Shown piece after piece: positions 1 through 42,803 of a DNA stretch of 64,000 nucleotides (the first letter of the stretch is position 1; every line of letters begins with the position of its first letter). A model generated the notes under the pieces. It did not search any database and had not been told where the DNA came from. It saw only the letters and a list, made by a program, of their open reading frames with translations. Source of the DNA: Baylisascaris procyonis (taxonomy: Eukaryota; Nematoda; Chromadorea; Rhabditida; Ascarididae); assembly GCA_037389465.1 (NCBI GenBank), contig JAZARR010000146.1:2170001-2234000 (forward strand), given 5' to 3'. Both the position numbers and the translations under genes were made by a program.

Positions 1-1
1 G

Positions 2-31495
<31,494 letters not shown>

Positions 31496-31534
31496 TGAAT
31501 AATTTTTTTAATTCTTCTATGCGATTATTTAAGC

Positions 31535-31540
31535 AATAAA
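31535..31540 (+). terminator. itr-1: Polyadenylation signal AATAAA of itr-1
   Basis: A canonical AATAAA lies 40 bases after the itr-1 stop codon in AT-rich sequence. The position fits the short 3' untranslated regions common in nematodes. The cleavage site is not visible. Confidence 0.6.
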
Positions 31541-31995
31541 ATCTCAAAATCGTATAGTGATCATGATAAATTGTGTACGAATGTGCTGTTATTTGTATAC
31601 GAGTAGAGAGTATCTCGAATTTGAAATTTTTAGATTGCTCATATGAAGTAGTTGAGTTGTATTTGTTAAAAATTGCAACATTTTACTAAGAAACTCACTT
31701 ATATTTATGCTCATTTTATATTAATTTGCATAATACTAATTGCTAATTTTTGAATGAAATTAATATTCACTGTGAAATGCAAAGCGATAAAATTCGGCAT
31801 TTTGCGTACGAAAATAAATATATGAAATGAATTTTTAATTGAAAGTTAAACGTTTAAAATTCATAACTTTTGAAATTTTATATTGCTCGTCATTTCCAAT
31901 TATTGAGTGCAAACGAATTTAATCTTATTCCAGGTTGCTGTTTACGGAAAAATTCTAAGGAAAAATGTGTCGATTGTGTGTACAGGAAGTAGGAA

Positions 31996-31998
<3 letters not shown>

Positions 31999-32037
<39 letters not shown>
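31999..32037. repeat. (TA)n microsatellite
   Basis: About 19 uninterrupted AT dinucleotides, 0.5 kb downstream of the itr-1 stop. Confidence 0.95.
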
Positions 32038-32039
<2 letters not shown>

Positions 32040-33241
32040 AACTTTGTGTGTGTTGCAATTTATCTCTTCACTCACATTGACTTCTCTAAATTCTAATGCG
32101 TTGTTGGATACTGGAAGGGTCTATTCGAAATATCCCCAAGAGTCATCGGTTCATTGTTGTCGTTTTTTTTTTAACTTTCAGTTAGGGAGGGCATCAGATT
32201 TTTTGTGAAGAGGTACTCTTACTCTTTGTCACTTTCAATGAAGCAACTGCAGCAAGTGGTGATCAGTTATTTAAGCATAAAACTACTTTTATAAGTTATC
32301 CAAAATTATTTCTCTCTAATTAGGCAAATATTCTCATAGAAAAGGGCAACGCGTAGTGAGTTTCATCTCAAGAGCGCATCCATAATTAAGGAAAGCATTT
32401 TATTGAAGGTAAGTTCAGGATAAGCATTATTCATCCATTGTCGTCATTTGATGCATATTACGATTTTCTCATTGTTGAAATGTTGTATAATGTTCAACGA
32501 GCTTCATCTCTGTTACTTTGAATGTCGTAAAAAAATCACTAGAAATGATAATTCAGCTTCACAAAAAAATTCAGCATCCGAAGCGAAATTAGTAGAATCT
32601 TTGTCGTAGTAAAGTTATTACCTTCACTAACGTAATATTTTGATGAGATATGCGCTTGTTGACATAACATTTACTGAAAAAGTAGTACGATGAAACCGTT
32701 TTGATGGAAATCCTTCTTCAGTGATTAAGAATAAACTTAACGGTTCTGTATTTTTATTACAAAATTTTAATCGACGAAATGAGAATCAACAACTAGAATG
32801 AGACAAATAACCAAATCGTGGAACGGAACGTCAAAAGGTGCCAAAAACTTGCAAAAAGAAAAGTCGAAAACTTATCTCTACTACCCATATATAAGTGTTG
32901 TAATTGTCATTGCGTCAATGTGCCCACAGTGACCACTAATTGTCACTTTAATAATTCCACTTTATGTATGATGCCACCACATTCATTGTTAGTCAATTTG
33001 CATTCTTGCACCGGCAAGAATATTCAACTAGAATTTTCTGCTACACTTTAGGAACAATTTTTTTCCCCCATTCACTTGCTCCTTTTATGCGTTTCGATGT
33101 TGAGATGTGTAGATATGGCTGTTGTCCACTTCTGAAGTGACCACTCTTGCAATTCCTTCACTCAGGATATATATGTGTGCCTTTTTGCAGTTAAAATGGC
33201 CTTGAGTGAAGTACCCTCTCATTATTTGTAATCACAACTGC

Positions 33242-33242
<1 letters not shown>

Positions 33243-33332
<90 letters not shown>

Positions 33333-33333
33333 T
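33243..33333. repeat. (TTA)n microsatellite, about 30 units
   Basis: A pure TTA/ATT trinucleotide run in the intergenic region. Open frames across it (poly-Ile) are spurious. Confidence 0.97.
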
Positions 33334-34946
33334 TGACAATGTTTATTTCATTATTCGCCCATATTTGTGAGAATAAAAAAATGTTATTTAGTTGTTTGAT
33401 CGGAACATGAATTTTCATGCTTAATGTATTAAGATAGTGAGAAAAATGTTCACTATCATTTACATACGAATATTTTCGGATCCTTTTTTAGTCGCTTTTC
33501 TTCATTAGCGAAGCGAATAGGGAAAGGAAACGTGGTGGAAGGGAGCGAGGAGCGAATGAGGGGACTGTTGCAGCTGTGAACGATTGTTCACTTATTGTTG
33601 AACTATCATTCACTGGAAGCAAATATGAACCTTCAGTTTTTCGAATTCACATACCCGTTCACTGTTTCTGCTGTACAGTCGCAATTGCTCATTCGTCTGT
33701 CTTCACTATGAAGAACGCAGGTGATCGTCGACTATTGCAGATAACAATCGCTAGTTTCTTCATCATCGATTGCAGCAGTAATATCAGTAATAATAGCACT
33801 AAATTGTAACTGCACTTCAGTGTATAATAATAGCAGTAGTCTGTATTGCGCTACATTCATTTAAAGCCATTGATGAACAGCGTCGAGGGTGTTTATCGAA
33901 GGCGATCTTATTTAGGTGCAGCGATGTGCACTTATGGTAGCTGCTGTACTCCCATAATCGAATGTCTAAGGCGGTGCGCAATGTGTTATCATACAATACT
34001 GGGATAGTTGAAAACATAGTGCTCATAGTACAACTGCAGTAGATGTGCTAGGGCGTGGAGGCCTCTGGCCGAAGGAGGGGGTGGGCTGGGGGTAGGGAGA
34101 GGCAAAAAAATCGGCTTGGGTAAGGTTGGTAGCACGAATGGCTTTTCCGCTTCCAGGTGTCACTCCACTCTCTTCCTCTTCCTGTACACATCTCGTTTAG
34201 TTTCCCGATTGCAAGGCGGATTAATGTGCACAGGAGCTCGAATCACTCCCTTTTTCAAACCTTATGGTTTTCGATTACTTTTGCTTTTATTATATTCCTT
34301 TCATGTTAAGATCCGCAAACTTTCTTTCCCAAATGCTAAACTTATAATCCCTCTGCCAACTTATTGCGTATAAGTGGGAGTTTTATGGGGCTATGCTCGG
34401 AGTTTCCCTCTTGACACCGATGAAGAATGGTGCTTAACGAATGACAGCTCTGAGCCATATAGCAGGTGTGAGGCGTATAGAAGTGCTTATTTTAATGTTC
34501 ATTATTTCCATAGAAAAAAAGGGTATGATTTGATGTGTGTGAAACTAGCAGCAAGACTTCGTGCGGCAATGTTCATTGATGCACCGCAGCCAATGCGTCG
34601 AGAGAGTTTCTTCAGTGATTAATGGCTCCACGGTGACCCGCCTTGCTCCGGCTTTCATTAGGACACTGCGAATCTAGAACAGCGAACGTTTTTAGATGAT
34701 ACTTCAGTTCCCATCCATATAGTCGTTGTTTGTTTGCTGTATGGAAGAAATCAATGGCTATTGTTCGCTTTGTTTGCTAGGATTCATGGATTTGACATAT
34801 CATTTATATTTTCTTAGGGAGAGGTAACCTGCTGTGGGATGCCCTGATTTACAGCTAGCAGTTGCGACAGATAAAGGTGTTGGTCGTTTTTGTGGAGGAA
34901 AGAACGTTTAGCGGGCTGACGTGAAATTTTTGGGAAAACGATTTTG

Positions 34947-35318
34947 TTAGTGAGTTGTAGGTTTTACCGGGTGATATAGGTTTTGCCCTTTTCTTCGGCA
35001 GAAAAAGATGGCTTTCCGGGAGCTGTCAATGAAAACATGAAGTGTTTTCTCTGTCAGACCCCAAGTAGAGGCGAAGTATATGGCCCAACGAATTCCAAAA
35101 ATACGCAAACTTTGCGAGGTTCCTTGCTCTTCTGTTAAGATGGTTTTATAGTTATTAAACCATACCTCGTTTTGTATCCTAACGACATTAGTTTGTGCTT
35201 TCTGTTCCCAGTTGGGCTCTGCGGTCGAGCATCGATATACGACCGATAAAAATGCGTCAAATGAATCCATCGGCCATCGTCGATAAACGTGAATGTGCTG
35301 ACAATATGCTGAGCAAAA
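34947..35318 (-). CDS. CDF-like gene exon 6: C-terminal domain
   Basis: Acceptor GAATTACAG, then FCSAYCQHIHVYRRWPMDSF, DAFLSVVYRC and TNVVRIQNE. The order strand-helix-strand ending in (T/V)xIQxE is that of CDF C-terminal domains. A donor lies after 35166 (GAG|GTATGG). If unused, the frame runs on to a TAA at 34947 with a Phe/Arg-rich tail. A phrase in that tail (TEKTLHVFIDSSRKA) also resembles the start of a retroelement RNase H, so the tail could be foreign. Confidence 0.5.
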   Translation of the reverse strand, partial: FCSAYCQHIHVYRRWPMDSFDAFLSVVYRCSTAEPNWEQKAQTNVVRIQNEVWFNNYKTILTEEQGTSQSLRIFGIRWAIYFASTWGLTEKTLHVFIDSSRKAIFFCRRKGQNLYHPVKPTTH

Positions 35319-38165
35319 CTGTAATTCATCACTTTTAATCGGGAAGATCTGCGATTAAAAAACTTTGAGAGTGGCTAAAGAAACAAGTGAGCATTTAGAC
35401 GGGTTCAGGTTGTCGGAAATGGAAGACAGACGGCAACAGCTGCAACTTTGTTGCTTAAGGCGGTTGTCATAGCAGTTTTTTTCAATTCGATCACTGCATA
35501 AGCATTTAGATGAAATTTCTTTTGTCATGAAGCACTTCAATATATTTCAATATATAAGCGGAGATTTGAACTGATCCATCCTTCGGAAAATATCTATACT
35601 ATAGCATTGCTTCACTCTTAGTATAAGACGCATTGTAGGGAAGTAATCGCATGAACTTCGACATCAAAGTACGCCGGAATGTGTGTGTGGTAGAAATGGG
35701 TTTTAATAATTAATCAACAGTAAGTAGCGCATGATAGTACATCAAGTTGGCAAACGGCAGATTGGCGGGGATACGGATTACTTTTGCAATCAACCGTTCC
35801 CAATAATTCAAGTTTACGGCCGATCGCTTTCATTCATCGCCCACTCATTCCTACACACAAACGTTTTCACGCCATGCCTACTCGTGTCTTCACTTTTGCC
35901 CGAGAATACACCAATAACGCGAAGGCCGCATATGAGGATGACATGGATAAGTCCAAACGTCAAATTGTTGCGCTAACCTTCGCGTTAATTTCAGCCTTAA
36001 ATTCGTCCAGTTTGAAGTTGCTTGGAATATCACCGAATATTGGAGGCATTGATCGAAAGACTGAAAAAGTGTTTCTCATAATTCCTATTCATATTTTTGT
36101 ATATAACAGATTGATATAGTAGTTTAAAGACTTGCAAAAAACATGCAACTAAAAAACATCTGCAGTGATCAAATTCTTACAAGCCGGAAGCGCGATGAGG
36201 GCCAACATGGCCGAAGTAACCAATGTGAACGCCGGATCCGCCATCAAGACAACGCCGTCATCATGCGTAAAATAGCCGAGAACAGCGACAAGCAGCGTGG
36301 CAACTGTCGACGAGAAATGAAGAAGTATATGCGACAAAAGACCGATATGTATGTGGGGCATTACTCGTGCACACATTAGCACCAGTTTTATGAGTATATC
36401 CAGCAGCGTTAGTCCAATATATATACCTGAAGAAAGATTACGTTTTTTGAGAGGCTAAACTCGAGTTTCCCCTTTACAAATTCCAAAGATAAACTTAGTT
36501 TTATTCCTGGCAATTCTGCCCTTAAAAGATTGCTCAAGAAAGAAGTTGCAGGATGCGCCAGAACGGCTGGCAGAATATGCGCTTTTGTGAATCTCATTGA
36601 TCAGACGAGCCAGTATCGCAAACTGCCAACAAATAATGCAACATGTGTAATGAACGATTCACATTCCAAATATATCGATCAGTCAAGCTTCCACAAACGT
36701 TCATATCATTAAGTTTCCCGACGGTAATCTATTTTGATAGCTACTTTTGAACGCGAACGTTCGTAAAATCCGATTCAGTCAGGCGTAAATTGCATGCGAA
36801 TTTTTGGACAAATTTCAGTGTCTCTTTAGACTTTAATCGATTGTCTTGAAAGTCTGCAAATGCGGTCGTCGGAAGCCTTAAGTTGTATATCGCAAATTTC
36901 ATCACTTTGGCTTCAACATAGCACCAGAATTGCGATTAACGAACCAACAGATGGACACAGATAAGATATGTGCGCACGCATAGACAAAGTGGTATCATAA
37001 TGCGCTTTCTTTATTTCCCTCCTATTGGAACAGTTCAAACCCCGAATACTAGACCGCACCAGAATTCAGCATTGTGATGCCGAAACAGATCTCACACTAA
37101 CTTAAGAATACTGATAAAAATAAAGCCTGAAACGATGTGCGTTGAACTGCTGCAAATATTTTACCACCCAAGAGACTGACAATTATACGCTAACCGACGC
37201 AAAAAAACCGGATGGATGACTATGGTCACAATAATCCCTCACGTTCTGTTCCACGTTGCACAAGAAAATGCTAAACATTTTTTTTGTTCACTTCATATGG
37301 TATTTAGCTCATTATAGTCGACAATCCACGAAAAAAAGGATATGATCCATGGTTTCAATATGCCGATTAGCTCTCATGCTTCGCTCAGCAAAGAAATGCT
37401 TTATAACAATAATAATAATGATAATAATGCGCATTGCTTTACACATCGAATGTTTCCTTGAAGTTAAGGAATTACTGTGTAGCTTAAATTTATGCATTTG
37501 TTTGCACGTGGGTAGTGCCCTCATCGAGTGTTTGACCAACTAAAGCATATGCGAAAATGATATAAGTGAACCTTTGAGATGGACTCCCTCGTCATGTCTC
37601 TCGACAAGCATTTGAGCCGCATGTGTGAAGTTGGCGAATATGAGCCCCTCGAAGGCAATGAGAGCGGCTGAACGGAGCACACCGGATGCATTCTCACTGC
37701 ACTCGAATCCCTGTAATTCTTCGTATTGATACTCTCAATGAACTCAACTTGTATTTCCTACGACCTAACTTCGTTAGAATCATATACTATAAAAAAGCAA
37801 TGGAACTTGCTGAAGTCGGTTGACTTGAAGCAGATCGGTTTCGTGTTGGATCGCTTCTAGGAGTTTAAAGCATTTGACTAAAAAAACAAGCAATATATTG
37901 TAAAAACATTTTGTGTATTCAAAAGCAGCAATGCCGCACTTCATAAATGATTCCTTGTGGTGAAAAGCGGCAAGTTGCTTGCAGTGCTCACCTTTGAACT
38001 GAGCGCAAGCACAAGGAAGAGTGTATCGCAGAGTGCAAGCCGTGCGGTTAAGCAATGAGTGAAGCAGACCGCAACGGTTTGTGCAACGAATAGCGAAACG
38101 AGAATCCAATAGGGTACGTACAGTTTGGGACGTAGCCGAACGCTACTAATGATCGACAATAGCAT
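34947..38165 (-). CDS. Divergent cation diffusion facilitator-like (SLC30/ZnT-type) membrane protein
   Basis: Exons read on the minus strand are 38165-37992, 37710-37572, 36426-36181, 36060-35978, 35439-35401 (weak donor) and 35318-35166, the last open to a TAA at 34947. All junctions stay in phase. The product is about 278-350 residues. It has a short N-terminus, six hydrophobic segments, an ADPAF motif at the start of the sixth (family: (V/L)DPxxS), and a cytosolic C-terminal domain with HIHVY and NVVRIQNE, which fit the family's beta strand and its TIQxE ending. Zinc transporters carry HxxxD in segments 2 and 5. Here segment 2 has CDTLFLVLAL without the histidine, and segment 5 has HILLH, histidine replacing aspartate. 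It may bind a different metal or be a non-transporting partner. The ATG at 38165 has an in-frame stop 24 bases upstream. The family call is inferred. Confidence 0.6.
35401..35439 (-). CDS. CDF-like gene exon 5, tentative 13-codon exon
   Basis: A good acceptor (GTTGCAG) opens 39 bases encoding LLPSVFHFRQPEP. It supplies residues matching the family's short PGV-x-x-VH strand between the first helix and the HIHV strand. The donor CCC|GTCTAA is weak and the following intron would be only 82 bases. Omitting it keeps the frame, so it is uncertain. Confidence 0.35.
35978..36060 (-). CDS. CDF-like gene exon 4: membrane-to-cytosol junction
   Basis: Acceptor CACTTTTTCAG and donor AAG|GTTAGC. It encodes FRSMPPIFGDIPSNFKLDEF and KAEINAK. 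The proline pair followed by an amphipathic helix fits the segment where CDF proteins pass into the C-terminal domain (LLQTVP..ID...L). The phase is 2 in, 0 out. Confidence 0.55.
36181..36426 (-). CDS. CDF-like gene exon 3: membrane segments 4-6
   Basis: A strong acceptor (TTTCTTCAG) opens 82 codons ending at donor GCTT|GTAAGA. Segment 4 is IYIGLTLLDILIKLVLMCAR. Segment 5 is LLSHILLHFSSTVATLLVAV. Segment 6 is PAFTLVTSAMLALIALPA, preceded by MAD. The order and spacing match CDF segments 4-6, including the loop between 5 and 6 (GYFTHDDG) and the conserved DP. Reading through the donor meets a stop within nine codons. Confidence 0.65.
37572..37710 (-). CDS. CDF-like gene exon 2: membrane segment 3
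   Basis: Acceptor AATTACAG and donor AAAG|GTTCAC. Encodes SGVLRSAALIAFEGLIFANF followed by THAAQMLVERHDEG. This has the same design as the family's RAEVLGALVNAVFLIAL...IFLEALQR, an arginine-led third helix ending in E-x-x-x-R. It starts in phase 0 and ends with one base of a split codon. Confidence 0.6.
37992..38165 (-). CDS. CDF-like gene exon 1: start, membrane segments 1-2
   Basis: Encodes 58 residues from ATG at 38165. Segment 1 is YWILVSLFVAQTVAVCFTHC. Segment 2 is ARLALCDTLFLVLALSSK, aligning with the family's SLALLADAFHMLSDVLAL. The donor AAG|GTGAGC is strong. The aspartate is kept and the HxxxD histidine is lost. Confidence 0.6.
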
Positions 38166-39730
38166 TCCACTATTGTGATGCTCTCGATTGCTTCACTTCC
38201 GAAGTTGACGGCCGCAAGCGCACACCAACGGCAGCACTTTTGCGTATTGATAAGAAACGACAGAAGTTTGGCCCATCATTGCCGATGCGCTGATGCGGCC
38301 CTTCAGGATACGCCGTCGACTCACCCCTCACACATAATATAACATGCGCCCTTCCCAGCCCCTGTTTGGTCTCTCCATCTCACTTTCTCGGTTGTTCAAT
38401 TCTGTGGTGATTGCGTTTCGATTACCTAAGTTGCACTCTGCTGAACAACGGAAGAGCATTAAGTTCAACTCATTCGTAAAAACTTTACACAAGTGTACCG
38501 ATGAGAGGACGATGAAAGTTTGAACTGCAATTAACATCATCAAATGAAAGATTATGTTAATTATATGTTAAGTAAACGAGGTGAACGCATTTCACCAATG
38601 GTGAATCAATTGTAGCTGTAAGCCAGGTGCGAATTTAGGGCGGATATATAGAATAAACCCTTCGCTATGTCTAAATTTCCTTTTTATGAAAATTTTCACA
38701 CTGTTATAGGTTTTCGTTTGAGAAACATGCGTTCGCGTTAGTGATAGACCATCATCTCACACAACTGAGCGCACCGGCAAAAATACAAAAATGCGCCTCA
38801 TGCTTTATTTCTTTCAGTTACTAAACTTCAAAAGCGAGCGTGTATAAGAAAATTCCAAATATGCCTCTGTTAAAAATGCTTGATAACCGAAGTCTTTTTC
38901 TAGCTAAGATCTGGTCGCTCAGAAGGCATGAGTGGACACATGACTGGTCGAGTAAATGACCATCCACCTACACGAATTATGTAAGTTTTAACGGCATCAA
39001 GATCGAAACTCACTTTGAACTCGATGCCATTCATCTAGAAGAGCATCGCATAGACTGTTCTCTACATATAAGACTAGCAAATTATATGTTTTACACAAAC
39101 ATAAACACATCATTCATAGGCATGAGCACTATATGAAGAAACAGATACACATAGACGCAAACTCTCCTTAAAGATATTATACAGTAACTGAAAAAATTTC
39201 AGGAAAATAGGCGAAAATTAAGTCAGATGGCTGTCAGCAAAAATTTCAGGAAATTTAAATATCCATATTCCATTCACAGTCAGGCGAAGAAAAGTGAAAC
39301 ATATTTTAGTAAAACCGCAGACTGTAGAGAGATAAACGCATGCACACACAAACACATTTGGAAGCACACTTTAGTCGCATTGCTGATGAAAATTTGTGGA
39401 AAAAAAAACAAATGGGCAATATTGTGGAAGAATTTACGAATGTTAGTCAGCTAGAAAAGATTTCACCCAATGAGATGTTGATGTTGTTGCCAATAAATAT
39501 GGGAATACACAGTGGTGACCATGATAACGTTTGATATGATCTTTGATCGTTGGCGTCTTGCCGTTTCATTTCTTGATCGCGAAAATTGCATATGCAAAGC
39601 ACAATGCAATAAAATATAATAAATTTTTACCACAAATTTAAGGTTTTTTTTTAATCGTTATGCATAGAAGTATGCAATTCGTGCACATCGGACTGGTTCG
39701 AGAGTACCTTTAGGGTGACCATATAGTTAA

Positions 39731-39870
39731 GGTGTTTAAGTGAGCGATGTTGGTTAAATAAGCGAATTGGCTAATTGGTTAAATACTTGGTTAAATTGGT
39801 TAATGAGCGTTAAATTGGTTTAAACGATGTTAAGTTGTTGATTAAATTGGTTAAATAAAATAAGCGAATT
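39731..39870. repeat. TTGGTTAAAT-type minisatellite
   Basis: Interspersed tandem copies of TTGGTTAAAT with the longer motif AAGCGAATT recurring. At least six TTGGTTAA cores occur within 140 bases. It is intergenic. Confidence 0.7.
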
Positions 39871-41736
39871 ATTGATGCCATTATTTTTGTGATATTTACT
39901 CGTCTATTTTCCATCCCTCCTCCACACTTCTGATTGCAATTAACGATAAATAGCCTCTAAATTGATAAGGCATTCCTTTAATCGATAACATTTTTTTTTT
40001 CAAACTGATAAGCACTGAAGAAAGCGATGAACATAAGTAATGAGGAGTAAATCGTCTTTACCTTATCGCTCGACTTTCATGATTATTCAGTAACGTAGAA
40101 AGGCATCCAATAGCTGTTGAACAAGAACGATCACAGTTTTAAACAATATATTTTCAAACATCACATTACATGCGGAATTTGTCGAAAAAAAGTTCTCTGT
40201 GGCAATAACGTATGTGCCCACCCATACTGAATGTGCAATATACATAACGCAAACCTAATATGAGAAATGTGTTCGATTCGATTTACCTTCAATCGTCCTT
40301 TCAGTCGACATGAAGCTCATTTGAAAGAACAAATCGAAGGAAAGCATCTCATTGTGCTGGAGAAAATGCTTGTTTGCTAATAGAAATATAATCAGTATTT
40401 ACAAATTGGCTATAGAAAACTTTCAAAAAAGAGTGATAAAATAGATTCGCTACTATTGTTTTATTCGTTCATTTCATCCCTATTTAGGCAATCTATTCTT
40501 TGAGTGAGTGATATCACAGCTGTGTGACAAACTGAGTAGATAGTAAGGTTGAAAATCGGGGTTAAGAACTGCCCGCAAAATGCTCCCACCCTCAGAAATT
40601 TGAAGGTGTGAAAAAGAGAATTACAGCAGAGAAATTAATAAATTTTCGAATCATCAACGAAATGCTAGCGAGTATAACAAACATTCGTCGTCCTTAGGTC
40701 GTGCTTGTTTGCTTATCCGTTCAATTATGCAAGTGGTAGTGATGCCGAACGAGTCGATCAGACCAAATCTGAGGTAGAATCTGAATAGACAGAATCAATT
40801 GCTCACACCTACTAGGTTTGTTCTTGAAGGTTGAATTAATTTTGTGGTTTTCATGAATTTGTTTTTAAAGTAATTTTCGTTGCAATTTTCTGGGAAATAG
40901 AATTGGAAACGTTCTTCCAAAATACAACAGAAATGTTCCCTATGTTTTAATGTAATTTTTTATCAATGAGATGCTATATTAGAAGTTCTTGTTGATGAAA
41001 TGCTCTGGCAATTCATCTCGTTCCCCATCTCTTCTCTTCTCATATCCGATGTGATACAATGAAGACGAAGCTTATCAACTCACTAACAAGCAGCGCCTTC
41101 GTAATGAAATCGCTCCATTCATAAGTATGCAATTCTTCCATTATTGTCTTCGTCCTATATTTAAATCCTCTTCGCATCACCTCATCACGGTTATTGTCAT
41201 TCTTAGATGGTTATGTACCGAAATTGTAATGAATTGATGAAGTAATCGTTATTTTACGGTAGGAGAAAGTACTCGGAGACTGCTTTCAGGACAGGATTAC
41301 AAATGTGATGAAAACAATTGTTGAGGAATGATAGCATGAGGTTATTTCATCGCGATTATCATCAGAAAGCGATGAGGGGAATGAAAGGTGAAATGCGACC
41401 ATTGAGGATCTAAATGAGGGTCGAAGATAAGAGCGAAAGAAATTGCGAGTTCCGAAACGAAAATATATCAACATAAAGAAGTTCCTCTTTGATATACTGA
41501 TAAAATCCGGTTTTAATGTGCTATGGTAGAGAGAAGGATGATTTGCAATAAAGAGGCATTTACATATGATGCGGCTTCGTTGGCAGGAAAGATCTATACT
41601 TCGCAACAAGGAAAAAACAAGCCGCTATATAAAATTGTGTCCACATAAACGTTTGCTCATAATTTTTTTAGCGGCTTTTGGAAATAGATTATTTAACCTA
41701 GTTAAATAATAGATTCAAGTTGGTTATAATAGATTT

Positions 41737-41739
<3 letters not shown>

Positions 41740-41767
<28 letters not shown>
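41740..41767. repeat. (TA)n microsatellite
   Basis: About 14 TA units in intergenic DNA. Confidence 0.9.
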
Positions 41768-41770
<3 letters not shown>

Positions 41771-42289
41771 TTTTCAGAAACGGAACCAATGAAATTTTAG
41801 AATTGTTTAGTCTGAAATTCTGAAAACTCGGTTGACTGCGCAAAAGAAACTCGGTCATGCAAACAGGTTGACAGATGTTCACCTGGAAATTGTTTTCTTC
41901 ATTGTTTGAAGTGTTTTCTACACACTTTTGCAACGCTCATTTGAAACTCGATTTTGCTTAGTGTGAACTCAGTCTCAATTCCTCAATTCTTAAGCAGCAT
42001 TACGGAATTCCAAACCATTTGTGGTTTCAAGCTTCTTGATGCAGCTGTCATGAGTATCCTGAAAGGAAAACATCGGCCATTTGAGAGATGAAGTTTTTGA
42101 GGTGTGACGTTCGAAGCAGCACGTTTGTAATGTGCGATCGTGGTTACATTATTACCGTCCTTGTTTGTGTTCAAGTCTTGTTTGGTAGACGCCAATGAGT
42201 TAGGTGAATGGTGCGGTTGCTGAATCTCTTGGTTTCTGAAGCGGAGGTAATGCGTTTATATTGTTTGGATATGTGTCAGATCCATTCAC

Positions 42290-42404
42290 GGTCTAATTGC
42301 TGATCGGTACTGGATTCAACTGGGATCCTATTGCATAAGCGTGTGATTGCCATTTGTCTATGCTCGACAGGGCGGGCACCAGTTTTATAAGGTCTCGATT
42401 TAAT
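42290..42404 (-). pseudogene. Coding-like fragment, possible exon or relic
   Basis: Read on the minus strand from a possible acceptor (GAGGCAG), the 38 codons contain RPYKTGARPVEHRQMAITRL and ESSTDQQLD, with coding-like base composition. The same frame continues past one TGA into a further 34-codon open stretch (KRITSASETKRFSNRT). That pattern suits either a spliced exon (donor GACC|GTGAAT) or a decayed insert. The family is not recognised. Confidence 0.25.
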
Positions 42405-42790
42405 CTGCCTCTAATCCGCCAGCACCGGAAACTTTTAGCCAATCAATTTGTTTTATTTCCAAATGAATAAAAGCTATAAAGAGTGTCTATATGGATGAAG
42501 ATTTGATCAGTGATGTTGATTAATGAGTAAATAGGATCAGCGATAGCATGATGCAACAACGTCGGATCTATTCGATCTATGAGTAAAGTGGACAAGTTTA
42601 TGGTGATAACATCAAGCTGGTGTAATATTTTTCATATACGAACAACTCGGAACTGAATGGCTTTTGCTAAGGATACATATTCTACGGAGTAACTGATACG
42701 GATGCATACGTCACACTTTTGATGAAGCAGATTGAAAAAACTCATTAGAAGTAACTAACAGATTCTCTAGTCACAATTGAATCATTTGGT

Positions 42791-42803
42791 GGGGGGGGGG
42801 GGG
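42791..42803. repeat. Poly-G tract
   Basis: Thirteen consecutive G followed by AGGGG. It is the second such tract in the window and a possible G-quadruplex or assembly artefact. Confidence 0.8.

Larger units (their letters stand above)
31496..34946. other. Intergenic region with microsatellites
   Basis: Apart from the itr-1 polyadenylation signal, this stretch holds a (TA)n run (31999-32037) and a (TTA)n run of about 30 units (33243-33333). The short open frames are AT-driven or repeat-driven. The one at 34374-34622 is less AT-biased, but I do not recognise it. No RNA gene was seen. Confidence 0.6.

Noticed and set aside
33191..33418. Poly-isoleucine open frame
   Set aside because: It is a (TTA)n microsatellite read in one frame.
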